Shown piece after piece: positions 56,879 to 64,000 of a DNA stretch of 64,000 bases (its first letter is position 1; the number at the start of each line of letters is the position of its first letter). Source of the stretch: Calothrix sp. MO_167.B12. GTDB lineage: Bacteria > Cyanobacteriota > Cyanobacteriia > Cyanobacteriales > Nostocaceae. The notes beneath the pieces were generated by a model. That model was not told where the DNA came from. It saw only the letters and a program-made list of their open reading frames with translations, and ran no database searches. The translations under genes and the position numbers were made by a program. Where the stretch lies: positions 44,532 to 108,531 of the forward strand of contig JASJCJ010000007.1 of the NCBI GenBank assembly GCA_030066045.1. The letters run 5' to 3'.

Positions 56879-57307
56879 TACTGATTTTTTATGTTATTAA
56901 TAAACATATATTTTTATCAATAACACGAAATATCAGGGTTTTTAGCCTGCTCCCGGCAGGCTTTGATTGTATAGCCTCACCCTTCTAGGATGCTGTTGGC
57001 GAATAGTAGGTTTGACCACTCACTGGGGTAAGAAGAATATGACTCGCATGCCCGAAATACCGCCCACAGGCTGGAAGCCTGGGGCTATTGGAGCAAAGCC
57101 TGCCTTCGCAGGCTTAGTTCAATTAGCCGCACCATTCTATGGTGACGGCGGGATTTTGGGAATTGTGAGGGGTGTCACCCCTGAATGACCAACAGTATCC
57201 TTCTAGGGTGCAGGTGCAAGATATGAGTAAAGCTCAGATAAATTTAGGGGGTAATGAGAAGAATTTGAATAGGATAGTAGTTAATTGTTATCAAAATTCA
57301 TGCGTTA
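56879..57307. other. Intergenic region with a MITE
   Basis: 430 bases: GCCTGC hairpins near 56946-56962, the family C element at 56979-57209, then AT-rich DNA to the convergent TA genes. A 73-residue frame inside the element is not a gene. Confidence 0.6.
56979..57209. mobile_element. MITE family C, copy 2
   Basis: 231 bp from ACCCTTCTAGGATGCTGTTG to CAACAGTATCCTTCTAGGGT. The ends match the copy at 38735. The interior contains AAGCCTGC-CTTC-GCAGGCTT and GGGGTGTCACCCC palindromes not found in the other copy. Confidence 0.8.
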
Positions 57308-57577
57308 CTAGAACTGATTGAGCAACTTATCATATTCTGCATGGGAACCAACCCAAAACCAAATGATGGTATCTCCATCTAAATTTCCAACTGCTCGATA
57401 ACTCTTGCTAATTCGAGCAGAATAAATTGGTAATTCTGGGTGTACTTTTTTAAAGCGTAAACTAGGATGATATGGATTTTGTTTGAATTGGCGATATGCT
57501 TCCCGTGTTTGCTGCTGAACCTGTTCTGGTAAATCGCCGAACGCTTGACGGAATCGGGTAGTTATACGGGACTTCAC
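57308..57577 (-). CDS. RelE/ParE-like toxin
   Basis: 89 residues starting with GTG. Features are RFRQAFGDLPEQVQQQTREA at the start, HPSLRFKKVHPELPIYSARI and SYRAVGNLDGDTIIWFWVGS, as in the RelE/HigB-like toxins that act on mRNA. It overlaps the antitoxin gene by four bases (GTGA). Confidence 0.82.
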   Translation of the reverse strand: MKSRITTRFRQAFGDLPEQVQQQTREAYRQFKQNPYHPSLRFKKVHPELPIYSARISKSYRAVGNLDGDTIIWFWVGSHAEYDKLLNQF

Positions 57578-57792
57578 AACGTCTCTGGATCTAATTCTTG
57601 GGTTTTACCTGCACGATATTCTGCCATAGCCTCAGCTGCAAGTTGAGCTAAAATATCTTGGGAACCCGCAAATGTTGCATCCCATCGAATTTCGTCTTCC
57701 AGTTCTTCCAGAATTATTGTTGCGATTGCATCTTGCTCACTAGGAGGTAGGGTTTTCAATCTGGCAATTGCTTTCTCAAGTAACTCAGTCAT
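57574..57792 (-). CDS. Antitoxin of RelE/ParE-type module
   Basis: 72 residues from ATG 57792 (MTELLEKAIARLKTLPPSEQ, then DAIATIILEELEDEIRWDAT). A longer in-frame reading to 57867 adds a basic extension with no support. The SEQDAIATIILEELEDE block and the ending LAAEAMAEYRAGKTQELDPE are family marks of antitoxins paired with the toxin that follows. The two overlap by four bases and are likely co-regulated. Confidence 0.8.
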   Translation of the reverse strand: MTELLEKAIARLKTLPPSEQDAIATIILEELEDEIRWDATFAGSQDILAQLAAEAMAEYRAGKTQELDPETL

Positions 57793-58405
57793 GGTTACTA
57801 TACTCTCACATCGGGAGAAACGATATATATTATTATCTCTAATTCTATGATGAGATGCGATCATCAAGCACCTAACTGAACTTCCTGAACTTTAACAACT
57901 TCCAGAAGAATTTGACGCAAATCCTCAGCGTTGTCAGCAGTCATACCTAGTATTGATAAAAATAAACGAGCTTTGTGCTTTCCTTGAGGGTGTTCTGGAT
58001 TAAGACAGTAATCATGTAGCTTACCCAGATTTTCCAACTCGGTAGGGAATATTATATTTATTTTTTAAGTATTTAAACTGATACGTGTATAGATAATAGT
58101 GACCCATGCTTTTTATCAAGCTTCAGTAAAAATACTGACGAATATTGTAAAGGATTAATGAAGTATTCTGATATACCACTTTCGTCTTGTTTAAGTGTTT
58201 TAGCAGTAAAAATTTTGTGCATCTAAATAAATATCAGTCTTACTGAATTGCGCTCAAAGATATCAATTGAAGCGTTCATTTTTCATGGGTATGGAGTTTT
58301 TAGCATGAGGAATGAAGTGTTTGGAATTGAAATTGATTGCGCTGTTTATTAAGGATGTATTTTATGCATGACACATGAATGTAACTGGAATAAGAGGATA
58401 TAAAT
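57793..58405. other. Intergenic region with a decayed DUF6883 fragment
   Basis: 610 bases. Contains the fragment at 57864-58064 and then AT-rich DNA upstream of the coiled-coil protein gene, with GAGGAT before the ATG as the only signal. Confidence 0.5.
57864..58064 (-). pseudogene. DUF6883-like protein fragment
   Basis: One open frame of 66 codons with no start codon near its upstream end reads ENLGKLHDYCLNPEHPQGKH and KARLFLSILGMTADNAEDLR, then LLEVVKVQEV and stop. The KL.DY.LNPEHP.G.HKAR.F...LG signature fits DUF6883-type proteins, often encoded next to TA-like modules. The N-terminal start and the usual C-terminal half are missing. Confidence 0.6.
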
Positions 58406-58903
58406 ATGCCAAATGTTGATGCATTGAAAGCAAGAATTAAAATATTAAGACAAGAAGCTAATAATTTAAAAGCTTCAGCTTATCAATTAAAAGATGAAGC
58501 TTTTGCAAATATGAATTGTTTAGAAGAACAACCAAATGAATTAGATGTGAAAGCTCAGCAATTAAAAAACAAAGCTTTTGAGTTGCAGGGATTAGCTGCT
58601 GAATTTGACCCAAACCATAATGAAGGTAAATATGTTAAAGCAGTCCAAGACTACGCTCATGAATTACAAACAATTGCCGGTATTTTTGAAAAAGATGCTA
58701 ATGAATTAAAAATAGCAAAAAGAATTATAGATAACATCAAAGAATTAGTGAAGTCTATAGAACTGATCGATGCAGAAAAATGTAAAGAAATTGAGGCATT
58801 ATTATCTCATGACAGGTCTATTATCGATAAAATTTATCAGAGTGATCCGGACTTATCTGTAGGCTTACAGAATCTATTAAAGCACTGTGGATTGCAGGAT
58901 TAA
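58406..58903 (+). CDS. Hypothetical coiled-coil protein
   Basis: 165 residues, almost entirely helical. A repeated Lys/Glu/Ala pattern (RIKILRQEANNLKASAYQLK, then DVKAQQLKNKAFELQG) with spacing of about 28 residues suggests paired coiled-coil or plectrovirus-like helical repeats. No known motif. The gene has a GAGGAT ribosome binding site and lies opposite to the pentapeptide-repeat protein gene. Confidence 0.6.
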   Translation: MPNVDALKARIKILRQEANNLKASAYQLKDEAFANMNCLEEQPNELDVKAQQLKNKAFELQGLAAEFDPNHNEGKYVKAVQDYAHELQTIAGIFEKDANELKIAKRIIDNIKELVKSIELIDAEKCKEIEALLSHDRSIIDKIYQSDPDLSVGLQNLLKHCGLQD

Positions 58904-59076
58904 CAGGATGAATAATTATAGCATTATTAAATGCTAAACCCTGCGGGCAGGTTATGCCAACATGAAAAACAGAATCCAGACTTCTCTAAGAAGTCGGGGT
59001 TCTGAGGTCTACAATTTTATTCCTTACCGTGTAGGCTATAGCAACACAAATGAAATAGAATTACTAGAGATTTTTT

Positions 59077-60627
59077 TTACATATCTTCTTCTCTATTTTC
59101 CATAATTTCTGTAGCATTTTTCATTTTTTGTTCTGCTCTTCTTCTTTTTTCTTCTCGTTCTTCTCGTTCTTTTTGTTGTTGGTTGAAATCAATAGAATCA
59201 CGATTTAAATCAGATATTATTTTACTAATCTTAATCTTCAGATATTGCTTAGAATCAGATAGACTTAAAGATTCATCTTCGTTAATAGTTTTTTGCCATT
59301 TTTGTAGAGATTGTAGGAAGTCATTCAAAAGAGCATCATCTGATTGAATAACCGAGACATCACTATTTAATAATTCAATCAATTTTTGTCGTATTTCAGT
59401 ATTGGTGATAATAATTTGAAACAAAGACTTTAGAGACTTAATTTCTGGTGATTCTGCTTGATTAGCTTCTACACCAATATTTTTCCTTTCATTATCAACA
59501 GCTTGTAATTCGGGATATTTACGACGAAAGGATTCATCATAGTTGGCTTTTTTGTAATTACGAGCTTTTCTGAGTTGCTCAATAGTTAGGTATGTTGTTT
59601 TTTCTAGGTTAGCCCCATATAAATTTGCACCATCTAGAATCGTATTTTTTAGGTTAGCCCCATATAAATCTGCACCATCTAGAATCGTATTTACAAGTTG
59701 AGCTTCTTGAAGATCAGCTTGATGCAATTTAGCTTTAGAAAGGTTGGCGTTATTCAAATTAGCATTTTGGAGTTGAACCCATCTTAGCTTACAATTTTCT
59801 AAATTAGCACTACGCTTTTTTATATCAGTTTCATGGACTTGAGGATCATATTCATTATATTTATTGTCATTTGAATTATCTTCTTTTTTTATATATTCAC
59901 GTTCATTCAGTTTAGCCCCTTTCAAATTAGCACGGGAAAGATTAGCTCCAACAAGCTTTGCACCTCGCAAATCGGCTTTTTCAAGATTTGCTTGATAAAG
60001 GTCAGCTTCTTCAAGATTAGCACCTTCAAGTTCAGCACACTTAAAATTTGCCCTTCTAAGCTTGGCTTTCGGTAATTCAATTTTTATTAAATCTGCTCTA
60101 TTAGCATCAAGTCCATTTAGAGAAATCCCTTCTTGAAATAAGTCTTTAATCGCTTCGTATCTTGCACCACTGGTGTTAGATCCTCTTGCACCATCAATTA
60201 ATTGCCAAGCTTGACGTTCTACTTGTTTCTTCCTATCGAAAACATCAAATAAATACAACCAAGCTGCAACCAGAACCGCAAAGTTTTGGACTTGTCCCAA
60301 TATTTTTGAATCTCCGATGATGCACAACAATACATTATTATATTTACATTTATTCTCTGGAGTCTGATTTTTTTGATTATTCTGGGGCTTTTCTACTTGA
60401 GTGGCTTGATTCTCCTGGTTTTTGGCTTGAGTGGATTGACTTTGTTTGACTTTAAATGTGGATTCTACACCAATAACAATCATAAAAATAATGATAGTCA
60501 ACGAAAAAGCTCCCGATATTTGCAGAATACCTTTTTTTGTACTGGGAGATAAACATTTAGGTAATAAATTATAGAAAAAAGTATAGAACCGAGAAGAAAA
60601 CTTTACCTTCTTTGGCGATTCAGTCAT
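59077..60627 (-). CDS. Membrane-anchored pentapeptide-repeat protein
   Basis: 516 residues. Two membrane helices near the N-terminus (about 33-53 and 115-133, with a Gln/Asn-rich loop between) precede pentapeptide repeats (about 180-350, of type A(D/N)L.., for example LEGANLEEADLYQANLEKAD), which form a right-handed beta-helix. A highly charged coiled coil (about 478-510, QQQKEREEREEKRRRAEQK) closes the protein. Family members interact with other proteins, sometimes with gyrase; the target here is unknown. The repeat helix is interrupted by an Asn/Asp-rich insert at about 235-265. Confidence 0.85.
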   Translation of the reverse strand: MTESPKKVKFSSRFYTFFYNLLPKCLSPSTKKGILQISGAFSLTIIIFMIVIGVESTFKVKQSQSTQAKNQENQATQVEKPQNNQKNQTPENKCKYNNVLLCIIGDSKILGQVQNFAVLVAAWLYLFDVFDRKKQVERQAWQLIDGARGSNTSGARYEAIKDLFQEGISLNGLDANRADLIKIELPKAKLRRANFKCAELEGANLEEADLYQANLEKADLRGAKLVGANLSRANLKGAKLNEREYIKKEDNSNDNKYNEYDPQVHETDIKKRSANLENCKLRWVQLQNANLNNANLSKAKLHQADLQEAQLVNTILDGADLYGANLKNTILDGANLYGANLEKTTYLTIEQLRKARNYKKANYDESFRRKYPELQAVDNERKNIGVEANQAESPEIKSLKSLFQIIITNTEIRQKLIELLNSDVSVIQSDDALLNDFLQSLQKWQKTINEDESLSLSDSKQYLKIKISKIISDLNRDSIDFNQQQKEREEREEKRRRAEQKMKNATEIMENREEDM

Positions 60628-60819
60628 TGGTCAATGCTTCCTGTTTCAAGATATACTCTTATTTTTGATTCCCTTGCATAGTATTATCTAACAAAAGTGA
60701 AAAATCATACTAATTGCTTTACGAAATTTACATCTTTATCGACTAGGGAAAACCACAAAAATTCCTCGATACCTTCAGATGCAATGATTTAATGCAAATG
60801 CAGTAAATTATTAATCTCG

Positions 60820-61395
60820 CTAACTTAAAATCCCCGTTAAATCAAGCACAAATCCAGGTAATACATCCTCCCCAGACAAACTAGTAGGAGATTCTAGAAT
60901 TTCCACATCTTGTCCTGGACGATATATTTCTACACGCTGATTTTGAGGGTCAATCAACCATCCTAAACGCACGCCACAGCTAATATACTCCTGCATTTTT
61001 TGCCACAATGTGTCTAATTTATCTGATGCAGAGCGTAATTCTACGGCAAAATCAGGAGCGAGGGTCAGAAATCTGTCTGGATTTGGATTGAGCGTTTCTA
61101 TACGTTCCTTCTTTACCCAGGAAGCATCCGGAGAACGATTTGCACCATTGGGAAGCTTAAAACCTGTGGAAGAGTCGAAAGCAATACCCGTACCGTCAGC
61201 GTCTGTCCAATTTCCTAAACGCTGTGTCAGTTTACTATTACGGTTTCCGCTTTTCCATCCTGTTGGTGGCATAATAATCAATTCTCCCATAGCTGTGCGT
61301 TCTAAGCGCAAATCTCGGTTATTCTGACAAAGCTGGAAGAATTGTTCGTCTGTCAGTTCAATGGTGGGATGGAGATTGAGAATTAAGGCTTCCAT
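60820..61395 (-). CDS. Uma2 family nuclease, copy 1
   Basis: 191 residues. Uma2 proteins have a PD-(D/E)XK-like fold (PPTGWKSGNRN, FDSSTGFKLPNGANRSPDAS, DFAVELRSASD). They are abundant in cyanobacteria and have no proven role. About 93% identical to the copy at 61575-62150; the differences are concentrated at residues 54-62. Confidence 0.88.
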   Translation of the reverse strand: MEALILNLHPTIELTDEQFFQLCQNNRDLRLERTAMGELIIMPPTGWKSGNRNSKLTQRLGNWTDADGTGIAFDSSTGFKLPNGANRSPDASWVKKERIETLNPNPDRFLTLAPDFAVELRSASDKLDTLWQKMQEYISCGVRLGWLIDPQNQRVEIYRPGQDVEILESPTSLSGEDVLPGFVLDLTGILS

Positions 61396-61574
61396 AGCTG
61401 CTGATTATTCCTAACCTTAGCCTAGCATTGGTTGTTGACTCCCGTTTTTTTGTGTAGTAAATTATGTGTCGCTCACCAAAGTTTGGATAGTAAGTTTTTG
61501 ATGCAGAGATTTGAGACTATAGGAATCCGGTTTGATTGTTGAATAATTAAGGTTTACTGAAATTTAAGTTTGAA
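61396..61574. other. Spacer between the Uma2 copies, with empty site of MITE D
   Basis: 179 bases. The upstream part parallels 62151-62421 after the other copy, but lacks two insertions. At 61491-61493 the single TAA is the unoccupied target of the element found at 62279-62392. Confidence 0.8.
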
Positions 61575-62150
61575 TTAATTCAAAATTCCCTGTAAATCAA
61601 GCACAAACCCAGGTAACACATTTTCCCCAGACAAACTAGTAGGAGATTCTAAAATTTCCACATCTTGTCCTGGACGGTATATTTCTACACGCTGATTCTG
61701 AGGGTCAATCAACCATCCTAAGCGCACACCACAGCTAATATACTCCTGCATTTTTTGCCGCAATGTGTCCAAATTATCTGATGCAGAGCGTAATTCTACG
61801 GCAAAATCAGGAGCGAGGGCCAGAAATCTGTCTGGATTGGGATTGAGTGTTTCTATACGTTCCTTCTTTACCCAGGAAGCATCAGGAGAACGATTTGCAC
61901 CATTGGGAAGCTTAAAACCTGTGGAAGAGTCGAAAGCCAAGCCTGTACCATCAGCATCTGTCCAAATTTCTAGGCGTGCTAATAGCTTAATATTACGGTT
62001 TCCGCTTTTCCATCCTGTTGGTGGCACAATAATCAATTCTCCCATAGCTGTGCGTTCTAAGCGCAAATCTCGGTTATTCTGGCAAAGCTGGAAGAATTGT
62101 TCGTCTGTCAGTTCAATGGTGGGATGGAGATTGAGAATTAAGGCTTCCAT
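61575..62150 (-). CDS. Uma2 family nuclease, copy 2
   Basis: 191 residues, intact, in tandem with the previous gene. Same family blocks; the substitution cluster SKLTQRLGNW (copy 1) versus IKLLARLEIW (copy 2) near residue 54-62 is the main difference. The flanking DNA is also duplicated, so the event copied the gene with its upstream region. Both copies look functional. Confidence 0.88.
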   Translation of the reverse strand: MEALILNLHPTIELTDEQFFQLCQNNRDLRLERTAMGELIIVPPTGWKSGNRNIKLLARLEIWTDADGTGLAFDSSTGFKLPNGANRSPDASWVKKERIETLNPNPDRFLALAPDFAVELRSASDNLDTLRQKMQEYISCGVRLGWLIDPQNQRVEIYRPGQDVEILESPTSLSGENVLPGFVLDLQGILN

Positions 62151-62223
62151 AGCTGCTGATTATTCCTAACCCTAGCCTAGCATTGGTTGTTGACTTGCGT
62201 TTTTTTGTGTAGTAAATTATGTG

Positions 62224-62253
62224 CGATACGCTCCGCGTCAAGCCTCCGGCTTA
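62224..62253. mobile_element. 30-base palindromic insertion
   Basis: Present here and absent from the corresponding place in the first Uma2 spacer (61466-61469 region, GTGTCGCTCAC). It holds two triloop hairpins, ACGC-TCC-GCGT and AAGCC-TCC-GGCTT. Confidence 0.75.
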
Positions 62254-62278
62254 TCGCTCACTAAAGTTTGGATAGTAA

Positions 62279-62392
62279 TACCAATTCTGTATGAGGCTGC
62301 GCTATATTTCCCTCACTCTTCTAGAGTGAGGCTATACGAGCAAAGCCTGCCTACGCAGGCTAAATTTGGTGCATCTTTATAAAGAAATGGTA
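62279..62392. mobile_element. MITE family D, copy 2, with TAA target duplication
   Basis: 114 bp from TACCAATTCT to AGAAATGGTA, flanked by TAA at 62276-62278 and 62393-62395. The paralogous site at 61491 has one TAA only. The core includes the triloop hairpin CCTCACTCT-TCT-AGAGTGAGG. Confidence 0.9.
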
Positions 62393-62496
62393 TAAGTTTT
62401 TGATGCAGAGATTTGAGACTATTATTAAAGCTATCACCGCAGCTGGAAATTTATAAAAATAATGTGGTGTTTCCCCTAGCGATTCTTAATCTAGAA

Positions 62497-63534
62497 TTAG
62501 ATATTATTTTTCACCGAACAAATTACCATGATGTGTGATGATTTTTTGTCAGTAATGTAGTGCAATAATTGTAATCCAGCTTGTTCTAATTCTCCCATCA
62601 GCTCAGAAATTGTATGCTTATGAAACCTCCACAGGGTAATCTCTTCATTTTTTAATAAATTAACTTTCTTATCTATCCCCATATGCTGGAAATGTATTGT
62701 GCGATCGCATTTTAATTTCATGTTAGCAACTATACTATCTTTTGCTTTATCATACTTTCTGACCAATTCACAATCAGATGCAGGGATTAACATACTTTTT
62801 TTGAGCCAGCTATATATTTTTTCAGCATGATAACAACCACCAGTTATTTTTGAGTTATCTCCAATTTCGTTGGTAAATATGAGTAAATCATCTTGATTCA
62901 TACTCTTTCTAAAGTTATGAAAAACTTTAGCTCTATTTTGATGATTACCAATAGTGACTCCCAAATGGAAAAATATATTTGCTGTATCATCTGAATTTTT
63001 ATCTTTATCTAATATTTCTGATGATATATGGCTATTTTCTATATCGATAGTATGACCTGTAAATTTGATATGTGGGAACCATTTATCTATATTTTTTCGG
63101 GAAATTTCCAGTAAATCATTACTAATATCTAAGGCGATGTATTTATCTATTTTGTGTATTTTGTTTAGTCTATGAATAAACTTTTTCACAGGAAATGAAT
63201 TCCCGACACCGACATCAACAATATTGATACGATATCCATTCTTGATATTTTCAAGTATATGTATAAAACTTTTATTTAACAAATCGATTTCTACATTATA
63301 TGTGCGATACCATCTAGGCACTATATATTTGAGATAAAAATCATCCCATATTTTTGCACCTCTACCTTTATAAGAATATTTTAGTGGTATTTCTTTAGCA
63401 TTTTCTAATGAAGAGATTATTTTTAAAACTTCCTGCTGTGAAAAGCTAGCATAAAATGCATGATTTGGTTTGACAATATTTCTAATAATATTTGAATTTT
63501 CAGATTGTAAATTATCGGAAACTATTTTAGCCAT
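62497..63534 (-). CDS. EgtD-like (histidine-specific) SAM methyltransferase family protein
   Basis: 345 residues from ATG 63534 (MAKIVSDNLQ). A longer reading to 63591 would run through a terminator-like hairpin and is unlikely. Motif I is INIVDVGVGNSFPVKKFI, with ALDISNDLLEISRKNID as the next strand and helix, and ANIFFHLGVTIGNHQNR as the motif after. This pattern fits the Methyltransf_33 group, which includes EgtD, the ergothioneine N-methyltransferase. Here the substrate is unknown; no egtB-like gene is present. Low GC content suggests recent arrival. Confidence 0.75.
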   Translation of the reverse strand: MAKIVSDNLQSENSNIIRNIVKPNHAFYASFSQQEVLKIISSLENAKEIPLKYSYKGRGAKIWDDFYLKYIVPRWYRTYNVEIDLLNKSFIHILENIKNGYRINIVDVGVGNSFPVKKFIHRLNKIHKIDKYIALDISNDLLEISRKNIDKWFPHIKFTGHTIDIENSHISSEILDKDKNSDDTANIFFHLGVTIGNHQNRAKVFHNFRKSMNQDDLLIFTNEIGDNSKITGGCYHAEKIYSWLKKSMLIPASDCELVRKYDKAKDSIVANMKLKCDRTIHFQHMGIDKKVNLLKNEEITLWRFHKHTISELMGELEQAGLQLLHYITDKKSSHIMVICSVKNNI

Positions 63535-64000
63535 GCTTTTATTGATTGAATCGTAAAACATAAAAAAACTCAGCGATACTGAGTTTGACAAAGTATATGT
63601 ACATCGAAAATATAAAAGCAGACTTTTTGATTTTAGATGTGAAACAAATGGTGTTTACCCTTGGAAATTGCCATATTATTCAAAGACATGAAAATAACAG
63701 CTATTCCATGAGCAATAGCTAGAGGCAACAATTAGTTTTTTGTTACAAAAATATACTTTTATTTACAATATCACGTATTAGCAAAAAATATACTCAAATC
63801 CCATGTTTTTTGTGTTTTGGGTTAGCGATCGCTCATCTTACAGTAAAATTTATACAATATCTGCACAATCTGGCTTGGGTTTGGGCGTTGCTGATTAGTT
63901 GTAGCGACCCAATAACAAGAAAGCCCCGACCCGAGAACAAGACGATTTTGGGACCACATTAAAAGAGAATAAGAAGGGTGTTGGACCCACATTATCTAAG
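63535..64000. other. Leader and upstream region at the right edge
   Basis: 466 bases. The terminator-like hairpin at 63562-63586 is the only clear feature. Further right there is a HIP1-like GCGATCGC at 63825-63832, and GC-richer DNA from 63890 to the end that I cannot identify. No gene seen. Confidence 0.5.
63562..63586 (-). terminator. Terminator or attenuator hairpin in the leader of the EgtD-like gene
   Basis: On the minus strand: AAACTCAG, loop TATCG, CTGAG followed by TTTTTTT. It lies 28 bases before the start codon at 63534. No gene upstream ends here within the window. Confidence 0.75.

Larger units (their letters stand above)
62151..62496. other. Intergenic region upstream of Uma2 copy 2
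   Basis: 346 bases. Duplicate of 61396-61520 with two insertions: a 30-base palindromic piece at 62224-62253 and the MITE at 62279-62392. No gene seen. Confidence 0.65.

Noticed and set aside
56967..57188. 73-residue frame
   Set aside because: Falls inside the family C element and runs through its palindromes.

Overview
The window is chromosomal DNA of a filamentous, probably hormogonium-forming cyanobacterium of the Nostocales type. The signs are: a DnaE C-terminal half carrying the C-part of the split DnaE intein, allophycocyanin alpha-B (apcD), carotene isomerase crtH, hormogonium-polysaccharide type genes (HpsE-like, HpsJ-like), many GCGATCGC (HIP1) octamers, and abundant heptanucleotide tandem repeats. 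The DNA is AT-rich and loosely packed, with long intergenic stretches full of palindromes and small non-autonomous insertion elements. I saw no rRNA, CRISPR array, phage or complete transposase, and no tRNA I could support.

Layout. 1-3.6 kb: first codons of gatA (minus), divergent dnaE-C with its split intein, a PD-(D/E)XK-like orphan and a DUF6464-type protein. 3.6-8.1 kb: a SWIM zinc finger / DUF5691 / MoxR AAA ATPase cluster whose usual vWA partner is not seen, followed by a decayed antitoxin. 9.7-14.5 kb: exopolysaccharide genes (HpsE-like glycosyltransferase, pseudopilin, TIGR04282 transferase, HpsJ-like membrane protein, a second GT2). 15.3-19 kb: DUF502, nusB and ftsY. 19-24 kb: secreted protein, yggT, upp, crtH. 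24-31.7 kb: S9 oligopeptidase with a membrane protein, hemE, an SDR-type epimerase, a PEP-CTERM GDSL hydrolase, DUF2993. 33-38.4 kb: apcD, rlmD, an anti-sigma type ATPase, small proteins, asnS. 39-43.8 kb: a LuxR-type response regulator resembling Rre1/Ycf29, a [2Fe-2S] ferredoxin-like protein, and groES-groEL under a perfect CIRCE operator plus a K-box. 44-64 kb is accessory: two toxin-antitoxin pairs, FIST plus histidine kinase, GST, a frameshifted mrr, an Rpn-family nuclease, three methyltransferase-type genes, a radical SAM enzyme, a methyltransferase-HIT fusion lacking the catalytic HIT histidine, a pentapeptide-repeat membrane protein, tandem Uma2 nucleases and an EgtD-like methyltransferase.

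The most distinctive feature of the window is its small mobile DNA. At least four MITE-like families recur within 64 kb: A with TAGGGTCTGCTGAA ends (3 copies), B with AAATAAACC ends (2 copies and a fragment), C with ACCCTTCTAGGAT ends (2 copies), and D with TACCAATTC ends and TAA target duplications (2 copies, one with its empty site preserved in a tandem gene duplicate). Single elements with good inverted ends add to this. These insertions shape genes: one supplies the stop codon of the FIST gene and separates it from its kinase, one sits beside a gene fragment that has replaced the end of a small protein gene, and heptamer repeats abut a start codon and overlap a stop codon in the SWIM/DUF5691/MoxR cluster.

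All family names come from reading the translated sequence and from memory of the families. No database search was possible.
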